From: Varroa destructor
Lineage: Eukaryota > Arthropoda > Arachnida > Mesostigmata > Varroidae
Direction of reading: 5' to 3'
Length of the DNA: 64,000 nt
Assembly (NCBI RefSeq): GCF_002443255.2
Contig: NW_019211460.1
Location: 36,031,498 to 36,095,497, forward strand
Shown here: in pieces, positions 57,363 through 64,000 of the stretch
How the letters are laid out: every line of letters starts with the position of its first letter
How positions within the stretch are numbered: the first letter of the stretch is position 1
Position numbers and translations under genes: made by a program
The notes under the pieces: generated by a model
Seen by the model: the letters and a program-made list of their open reading frames with translations, nothing else
Told to the model about the DNA's origin: nothing
The model's database searches: none

Positions 57363-57760
57363 TAACTGTCTATGTATGTACGATAGAAAAGATCTCTGAT
57401 GAAGTACTTTGATTTAGTTAGACAGCTATCTAGAGCAGTGCTCACCGCGCATCAGGAAGAATGCGGGAGCTTGCGAAGTTATGGGAACTAGGCCGACGCG
57501 AACGCCACGCTACCATACGTCTTAGGAATTTCTCCTTCGGTGACAGTCATGTATATGTATGAAACTTCTCGACGAAACCTATCATCACTGCAGATACGAT
57601 AGCTTTTATAGTTGAATCGAACAAAAAATAGATGGTATCTTGTCAGCTTCTTCAGAAGCAATTATCGATAACGCGTTGTGTCAGTAAGCGGCTATACGAT
57701 GGTGGTATTGCTTCTATGTTTCAAGTTTTGCATGCTTTGGACGGCTGACTCCCGGCACGA
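57363..57760. other. No feature recognised
   Basis: Intergenic stretch, moderately GC-rich near 57480-57520. Confidence 0.35.
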
Positions 57761-57860
57761 GATGAGGAGTGGATTCGAACGTAGACCTATGTGGTGGTAG
57801 CCTGCCGAATTTAAAGGCTTCGAGTCAAATGCGTATTAGAATTCAGTGCGGCCTAATGTT
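57761..57860 (-). pseudogene. tRNA-Ser(CGA)-like relic or tRNA-derived SINE head
   Basis: The minus strand shows, in tRNA order and spacing, an A-box-like GGCCGCACTGAATTCTAA, an anticodon region TTTGACTCGAAGCC (anticodon CGA), a long variable-arm-sized insert and a B-box GTTCGAATCC with a CTCCTCATC acceptor-like end. The class II layout and GACTCGAA fit tRNA-Ser. Acceptor, anticodon and T stems do not pair properly, so it is not a working tRNA gene. The spacing between boxes also fits a SINE promoter; no body or tail was recognised. Confidence 0.4.
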
Positions 57861-57903
57861 ATAAAACAGCTCTTCTAGGCTTGGAAAAGGTTACGTTAGC
57901 TCT

Positions 57904-58082
57904 GTGGCAAGTCGTCACCTTCGTGAGGTGGTGGTCGACAATAGAGAAAGACGGAACGATATAACGTGCAATTGTACGACATACATTTTAACCTACCTAC
58001 AAGGTCTTGAAAACAATGAAATTGACACTCAGTTGATCGACTCTGTATATCCAGTGCGTTCATATAGCCTAATACCGTTTAG
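57904..58082 (+). CDS. Candidate exon, unknown
   Basis: The frame is open from before an acceptor-like site (ggttacgttag) to a donor TTTAG followed by GTAAAA at 58083. It reads REVVVDNRERRNDITCNC, then LTYLQGLENNEIDTQLIDSV and ends SLIPF. The sequence is natural-looking and hydrophilic. No partner exons identified; same strand as the 53-57 kb candidates. Confidence 0.25.
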
Positions 58083-58086
58083 GTAA

Positions 58087-59400
58087 AAGTGTGGAACGGT
58101 CTTGTAACTGTGCGAACTTTTTGAATAGTTAATTCCCCGCTTCACGTCCGCATCTACGTTTAGCAAAAGCAAGCATTGCTGTTCCTTTTAAAGCTGTCCT
58201 TGCTCTACTGCCGTTACCTCATTCTTTTGCTTTTTCGTTCCGTCCTGACCTGCGCCGGTACTTCTTTTCCTTATTTCCTTGTTGGAATTGTGTAGAATCA
58301 AAATCATGTTGAAAATATGCATGACCTTTTTCTATGTTGATTCCGTACCATCATACGGAACAAATACATACAGAGCGAGATGGAAGCTCACTCGCAGACG
58401 CAATGCACTCGAACGCCAAGCTAAATAGCTCACGGACCCGTATTTAACTCTTCTGCCTCCCATGAACCGGTATAATAAGCTAGCAGAGAAAACCAATCTC
58501 GCTTAAATCTTATTCAGCCACGGCTTTAAGGCGGATCGTAACGACGTGAGAAAAAAGGAACCACTGCTTTAATCGATCTGCCTTTCTACAATACTTTTGT
58601 CAAAATCAATGAGTCAGTGAACATTGGCGCGTACCTGTACTGTTATGTTATAGCCATCTTCTGTAGTACGTTCTGTTATAGGATCATTTCTGTAATACGT
58701 TCTTTAATAATAATAATAACGAGCTCTAAACGGGTATACATTTTGAGAAATTGTAGTTTTTTTTTTGTAGATTCTAAAACAAATTGAAGAATATATAAGA
58801 TGTGACGTTTAGACTGCGAGATAATGCGTTTGCGTCTTGCTAAATTTAAATCTATAATACATTATCGTACTGCGTATCTTAATGTTTTTTAACCGTTAGA
58901 TTTTTTTTTACAAAATTATCGTATATTGTCCTTTTTTTTATACATCCAATAGAGCACACAGTACATGTAAGTGTGCGTGTTAATTTTACGGCATTTTTTT
59001 CTAGCCATCCACAAAGTAATGATAAAAACAACGACCCCTCAGTGACAAATTTAGCCAAATAGTATCTGATGACTCGTTGCGGTAACATTGCCACAAATAA
59101 TACAGTACTTATTGGGCACATTTGTGTTGGGGCTAAGTATACATAGGGGAAGGCAGGATTGGACGCGCGCTTTCAAACAGAGAGGTATAGCAGTAACGGA
59201 ACGATATGAATAAATCAGCCATCTGCGTCTTACTGGATGGACCTATACGAGCTCTATCAACGTAAATGCGCATCCGTTAGACTCTGAGGGTTTCCAAACT
59301 GGCCTGCTTACACACACGAAAGACGCATGGACGCTTTGTTATAAGTCCAGTTTCACGTAAAGGCACTTAAAGGCTACCTCAGAATTGCCCTGTAGTTTGT
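58087..59400. other. No gene recognised
   Basis: AT-rich. A minus-strand string CPNKYCIICGNVTATSHQ near 59095-59050 looks Cys-finger-like but has no frame continuity. Confidence 0.3.
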
Positions 59401-60030
59401 ATCCGCGGAAAAGTCGTCCCTGTAGCTTCTTGCTTGACTGACTAGTTGGCCTCGGCTGGACTGCGTCGGGCGGCAATCTTTCTAGACGGCCTCGCCTGTT
59501 TCGCGCAAGGAATAGTGGACGGTGACCAATAAGCGAGAGAAGAACATCGACCGGCCAGGTTTGGTCGTGCAGTTACAGAAGACAGGGGAGCAGAAGGGCG
59601 GGAGCATCATGGTGGCCCCCCAAAGATGAGAGGAGTCGTAGACTAGAGAAGGAAGAGGAAAAACGAAAGCGACAGAAAAGCGAGGACCGAAAACTGCACT
59701 GTGGCAGTGGTCCTTTGTAAGCAGACGCTTTGCTGCCATCTGCCTGTGACATACTCGATCCGTCGTCCCACCCAATTCTACTCTATCCACTCGTATGTAC
59801 CAATATTTTGGTAGCAAACGTACCGTAGAAGCACTGTGTGTATCTCTGGCACACAGATACCCCGCAGATGCTGCTGTTTACTAACGACGACGTCGTTCGT
59901 CTTGAGGCGTTTGGCAGGGGCAACGGCGGCGGCGGCACGGCGGGCCAACGCTAGCGGCGCCATTCTCTTTGCGCTTCATTCGTTGTCTCCAAATTCTTTG
60001 TTGTATTCTTCTTCTTCTCTTTTCGCTTTA
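59400..60030. other. GC- and CpG-rich island, possible promoter or first exon
   Basis: G+C rises sharply, with GCG/CGG/GGC runs (about 59920-59965). Frames are open on both strands (59482-59817 minus; 59836-60039 plus, with RRLAGATAAAARRANASG). It ends in a long pyrimidine tract directly before the ATG at 60036. This fits a promoter or untranslated first exon for the plus-strand model that follows. No core promoter element is convincing. Confidence 0.3.
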
Positions 60031-60035
60031 AGTAG

Positions 60036-60169
60036 ATGACACCTAAACGTCTGTACTGGCCGAAGGTGGTCTATTGTCTAGCTTATTGTTATAAGAGTTC
60101 CTTAATGACATCTGAACCTCGGTTCTCTGAACGTAAGTATTCAAGCACCATAATTGCAATCACATAACT

Positions 60170-60200
<31 letters not shown>

Positions 60201-63200
60201 AATTTGTGTGTGTATATGACTAAAATCGAAGCAAAAACGCTTTGTTTTTCTATAAGAGCAAGCATCTTTGGTTTGTTTTCGACGGTTCCTTACTCCTTTT
60301 ACTGTTTTTTATTTCGATACATCATTCAAAAGTACTCTGTCTGTCTTTTATTATTCTACTGCGATTTCATTGAGGAGTGGACAATATCTTATTGAGACTT
60401 CAAGCTAGGTGCCAGACATGGATAGAAAATATGGACTTTTGCCAAGGTCAAACAGCTGGCAAATCTGAGATACTTTTTGGTCAAACAGTTGGGATATTTT
60501 TGTACTGTACAGTAAGGTCTTTGTGATTGAGAAAACTGCTCGGAAAGAACTTGCAATTCGAAAACATAGTATCTTCGAACTGGAGAACACAACCAGCTCC
60601 GATCGGCCACTTGCGGGCAATGAAAACTGATTAAAGGCATTTCTGAAGAGAAATGCCTTTAATCAGTTTTCAGAGAGCAAGAAAATAAACTGTAATTGTA
60701 TGACCATCGATACATGGGAAAACTGGAATCTCCGGTGCCCCATGAACTTAGTAAATATCCCAAGAAACACGGCGTCTTATTACCTTTCAACATCTAGCTA
60801 CATACCAAACAACATGGTACCACAATAACAGGTTTCTACCTCGAATTGTCACCGGTTACAAGAAATGCTGTCTCCGCGTTGATATAAGGCAGAGAATAGA
60901 ACGGGTAGTTTCTGGAAATAAAGCCAACACCAAAGTTAAACCCTTACTGGCCATCCGTCTTAAACATAGACTAAACGAGGCTATACAAAAGAAAAGACCT
61001 AATAAATGAACTAAAGTTACCCTTTCCACACGTCACTGTCAGGTTGCACACGGCAAGCGTCGTAGAAGTTGCCGTACAAGAGCTTGAGTGGCAGATTCTT
61101 TTGCACCCGTCATATTATTTAGATTTCACTCCGACAGATGATTACTTTTTCCAATCACTTGCAAATGAACTTAGTAACTGCTAGAGTCTCAAAACCGCGG
61201 CGGACAAGTTCTTCAATATCGGACTCTGGCGAAAAGCAATGAATAAATTGTTTTACAGATGAGAGAAGGATGCAGAGAGCGCCAGCAAATATATAATAGA
61301 TAAACTTTGATGCAAAAATTCAAGTGAAACGCTACGTTTTTCGTTGAGTAAAAAAGTCATTCATGTTCTAACTAGATATATATGTGTGTGTGTATATATA
61401 TAAGATTTATTAATTCAAAATACATTTATAGTAAAAAAGTAGTATTTTTGAGATGCGACTCTTTGAGAGAGTCGAGTCTTGTATAATAACAAAAATCACC
61501 ATAATTGGTACCATTGTGAAAAGTGGTACAGCTTAAACTGAAGAATGCAAAGTGCAATATCAAAGTCTTAGTTTTACCTATGTACTTTCAAAATTTTTGC
61601 CGTGATAGAATGTTTTAAAATAATTTAATTTTAAAGCCGAAAAATTAAAAATAATACATTTACAATTTCCGCTAGTTAGTTTATTGTTGCTCGTTATTTT
61701 AATAAGCACTCTTGGTGCACATTTTTGTTAATGTGCAAAGCAAATTTTTTTTCTACACGCACATATGCTTCCATTTTTTCAGCCAATTTGGTAGTCCAAA
61801 CACATGCACACAAGTAGTGATGCCTTTCACATCTTCAATTTTTTTACAGTGATCAATTTTTTTACAGCGTGTTTAGCTTCTCAGAAACCGACTGGGAAAA
61901 ATTCAGTGAACCTTGTTATCCCTAAAGGAGTCACCCCGATCGTGGGGATACTTGACACATCAGCGGTTCGACTTCAGCTATCTAGGTGAACATGTTTTAT
62001 AGTACCTCATTGTTCTATAGTTGATTTCCAACATGCTGCGCAGATCTTTGGATCGATCTTTTAATCTATGGTGCCTTAGTCCATAAATCCTACGCTATGC
62101 AGGGCCTCTGTCAATACTCCACTCGGGAACTGGGATACAGTCTATCTATCTACTCCGATTTAGCTCAAAATTATATGCATGAAGAAAATAACGAAATTCA
62201 TCCAAAAGGGAAATTGTTTTTCTTGTTTAATTAATTAACCATAGATACGCACCCATGTATTTGAACGGAACGATGCTTGCAATTTTGATAGACCCGGACG
62301 CACACAGACATTTGGACAATACGCGAACACTTAAGTATCTCGCTACCGAGGATTGGATTTCGACAGAATCATTCGTTGAGACCTTCTTCTCGTAACTCTT
62401 TCAATCTTTAGCTTATAAAGGCGTTCATTCAGTCATGTTCATCTTTGTTGACGTCGTCGTGGTGAATGAGCTCAACAATTGTTTTCTTTGCATTTCTCTC
62501 TCATTTCAAGTGTCTATCCCTAGAAATAATTTTCCCTTTATTTCTTTTCGTTCACACTCGCCAACCTTCTCTGTGTCTCCTGCAGAAGCGGCAGCAGGAA
62601 AAGGTGGAGGTGTGAAGCGAGACAATGGAAACAAGGAGAAACGAAAGTAACTTTTAGTCGGTGTTGAAGCGTCGCGCGGTTTTGAATCTTTGCGTTTACT
62701 CGGACAATTTTCTCCATATATATATATATATATACATAAAGGCCGTTACGAGCAAACATGATTTTTAAATTTACAAAAAACCTTTGGATTGGTTTCGCCG
62801 GCATGATGACATTCTGTACACATTCTTAGTGCTCTGGCACTCTATTAGTGTTCTAGACAGCCAGATACCTACCATTCGCGCCCAATTTTTTACGCTTGCC
62901 TACAAACAGGTCTTTTTTAAAGCATGGAAAGTCGCGTAATCATGGATTTAACCGAGTTATACCAATGTTAAATATTTATTTGGTCAGCCAGGAAGTAACT
63001 AAGGCATGGCTATGAGGTCTCGTGTGGCATTAAGTAACCGGACTGCGTGCTTTCAATTGCTTTGTTAACGGTCCATGAGGAACTCGGGTAAGCGAGCACA
63101 TTGCTCCATTCGGTGAGTATCTCATAGTAGCAAATGCCCCTGATGACCATTGCAAGATCTACTACTATTGCACGTTCGAAGCCACCCGATACTGCCATCG

Positions 63201-63386
63201 AACTCAACTCTTCTCCAAGACACCATACTCTCATTTTTCTCTGTTTTTTCCCAGCATTCTCCAGCTGGAAGTGGAGATTTAATCAGCTCTAGTCTCTGGC
63301 AACCGTATTCTCCAGACAAGGTTTTGTCGAGCGAAGTTCTTCAAGCTTTCGTGGAATATCCACATACCTGTTCAGTAGCCAATTAA
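60036..63386 (+). CDS. Four-exon gene model, unknown 135-residue protein
   Basis: Exons 60036..60132, 61868..61985, 62586..62646 and 63255..63386 keep frame at all three junctions (phases 1, 0-compatible pairs giving Pro and Arg, then 0). Exon 1 follows a long pyrimidine tract ending aagtag and starts MTPKRLYWPKVVYCLAYCYK; its donor is GAAC followed by GTAAGT. Exon 2 (acceptor caatttttttacag, donor CTAG followed by GTGAAC) has NLVIPKGVTPIVGILDTSAV. Exon 3 (acceptor ctgtgtctcctgcag, donor GAAA followed by GTAACT) is basic, KRWRCEARQWKQGETK. Exon 4 (acceptor ctctgttttttcccag) has SPAGSGDLISSSLWQPYSPD and ends TAA. The acceptors are among the best in the window. A mariner relic and a hairpin lie in intron 1. 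No domain recognised. Confidence 0.4.
60169..60196. repeat. (AT)14-like microsatellite
   Basis: Uninterrupted TA/AT tract in intron 1 of the plus-strand model. Confidence 0.97.
60621..60672. repeat. Perfect 24 bp inverted repeat with 4-base loop
   Basis: Left arm 60621-60644 (tgaaaactgattaaaggcat then ttct) and right arm 60649-60672 are exact reverse complements around gaag. RNA from either strand would fold into a 24 bp perfect stem. Pairing stops abruptly at both ends. It lies about 45 bp before the mariner relic, but the arms match none of the transposase landmarks. Confidence 0.97.
60720..61330 (+). mobile_element. mariner-type transposon remnant
   Basis: Plus-strand frames give LSKYPKKHG (about 60745, aligned to the region after VPHEL), then GFYLELSPVTR (where IVTGDEKW with the first Asp is expected), LNEAIQKKRPNK (about 60970-61005) and HTASVVEVAVQELEWQILLH (about 61045-61105). 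PSYYLDFTPTDDYFF (about 61108-61150, family SPDLAPSDYHLF) follows, then SLKTAADKFFN (about 61183) and ASKYIIDKL (about 61283-61310, the C-terminal WQKVxxxxGKYIID block). The first and second Asp contexts are destroyed and stops occur throughout. It is related to the 46.4 kb copy; inverted repeats not found. Confidence 0.83.
61331..61834. other. No gene recognised (intron of the model); short hairpin
   Basis: AT-rich, with a (TG)n/(TA)n patch near 61375-61402 and a 7 bp-stem hairpin at 61456-61474 (cgactct, loop ttgag, agagtcg). Confidence 0.35.
61835..61867 (+). promoter_or_regulatory. Tandem-duplicated 3' splice site
   Basis: tcaatttttttacag occurs twice, 18 bp apart (acceptor AGs at 61849 and 61867), directly before the exon at 61868. 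Use of the first site would add 18 bases, keeping phase but bringing in a TGA when read in the exon frame, or an alternative 5' extension in others. The exact duplication is plain in the sequence; splicing use is inferred. Confidence 0.45.
62710..62740. repeat. (AT)n microsatellite
   Basis: About ten AT units in intron 3 of the plus-strand model. Confidence 0.93.
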
Positions 63387-63715
63387 AATCGCTATTTGGA
63401 TCATAAATACGTTAAATGTGAAAAATCAGCTTAAACAGATAGAGCCTTTAGACTGCGAACTCTGCTTTCGTCAAAATACTCCTCGGTCGTAGATATGCAC
63501 CGACCAGTTTCTAGGAAATTGAAGGATTCGCCGCTAGAAAACTTCTATCTGCTAGTGGCGCGTGTTCAATTTCAAAGTCTGCCGGATTAGCTTGTAACTG
63601 ATATATATATAGATGTTTGTGCGTATGATAAAAAAGGGAGTGCATGTGCTGCAGTTAAGCAGTGCGGCAATGTTGCGCAATGCATATACGTGTACCTACA
63701 TGAACGAGTAAGGAG
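63387..63715. other. No feature recognised
   Basis: Downstream of the plus-strand model's stop; CATAAA at about 63401 is a possible weak poly(A) signal. Confidence 0.3.
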
Positions 63716-63750
63716 TCGGTCGGTCGGTCGGTCGGTCGGTCGGTCGGTCG
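63716..63750. repeat. (CGGT)8 tetranucleotide repeat
   Basis: About eight and a half CGGT units. In the minus-strand frame of 63587-63799 it reads repeated Pro-Thr-Asp-Arg; because the unit is four bases the peptide repeats every 12 bases. Confidence 0.97.
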
Positions 63751-64000
63751 GCAGGCCGGTCGCAGAGACACTTGCACGCATAAAGGCGCTGTTAGCCATG
63801 GCTATAGCAGCAGCAAAACCATAACAGCAGCAGATGCAGTACAGCCGCTGAACTCAGTAAATTGCTGATAGCGGCGCGTCGCAGCTGTTGGTATTGTTTT
63901 TGTCGGGAGGAGGGTGGAACGACTTCCCTGAGGAGTTCGTTGATTCGCCGAGGCACAGACGAACAGACAGGAGAGCTTTTCTACCCCGCATTCGCTCATT
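63751..64000. other. GC-rich CAG-bearing island at the window end
   Basis: CAG/GCA triplets (about 63806-63850) and raised G+C; a minus-strand frame 63802-63999 is open to the window edge. No gene recognised. Confidence 0.25.

Noticed and set aside
58879..59121. Cys-finger text NKYCIICGN as a zinc finger gene
   Set aside because: The frame with the Cys pairs breaks after about 22 residues, and no second finger is visible.
1..64000. CRISPR arrays, prokaryotic operons, phage or plasmid features
   Set aside because: No regularly spaced repeats, no ribosome binding sites, no long adjoining reading frames; composition and introns are eukaryotic.

Overview
The window is eukaryotic and AT-rich (roughly 60 percent by eye). 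It carries many dinucleotide and trinucleotide microsatellites, decayed transposons and only short open frames. There is no operon structure, no Shine-Dalgarno pattern, no CRISPR array and no rRNA gene. Degenerate Tc1/mariner transposases and a non-LTR retrotransposon, whose carboxy-terminal half recalls tick and mite elements, point to an arthropod. My best guess is a parasitiform mite or tick (Varroa-like composition and about 80 bp introns). That assignment is inference, not a database result.

What is well supported: (1) five Tc1/mariner-superfamily remnants at about 5.87-6.52 kb (-), 14.54-15.17 kb (+), 46.39-46.98 kb (-), 52.30-52.62 kb (+) and 60.72-61.33 kb (+), all broken by stops, frameshifts and internal deletions; (2) one long, dead APE-type LINE at about 18.1-21.64 kb (+) with endonuclease, reverse transcriptase and terminal cysteine-motif traces; (3) many microsatellites, several GC-rich CAG/CTG-bearing islands, and a perfect 24-bp-arm hairpin at 60.62-60.67 kb.

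What is plausible but unproven: no open frame matches a protein family I can name. I built spliced models by hand from open frames, codon bias (G/C at third positions in AT-rich flanks), splice sites, matching intron phases and poly(A) signals. The best are a single-frame 169-residue type II membrane glycoprotein (56.85 kb, +) and a two-exon neighbour (53.43 kb, +) sharing the motif IALCFEP with almost only synonymous differences; a two-exon 159-residue gene (43.55-44.10 kb, -); a four-exon gene (8.50-13.96 kb, +); a four-exon gene (60.04-63.39 kb, +); a spliced unit with competing reading frames (34.3-34.9 kb, -); a short last-exon pair ending on a poly(A) signal (55.76-55.98 kb, +); and partial genes near 1.7-4.3 kb (-) and 5.26-5.45 kb (+). 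In 128 kb of two-strand sequence some such models will arise by chance, so most carry confidences of 0.15-0.45.

Layout: 0-5.5 kb gene fragments; 5.9-6.5 kb mariner; 7.4-14 kb GC islands and a + strand gene model; 14.5-21.6 kb transposon-rich; 21.6-34 kb mostly featureless with AT repeats and two GC islands; 34-46 kb scattered gene candidates; 46-52.6 kb transposons and weak exons; 53-58 kb a + strand cluster of short coding-like frames; 58-64 kb a GC-rich island, a + strand gene model, a hairpin and a mariner relic.
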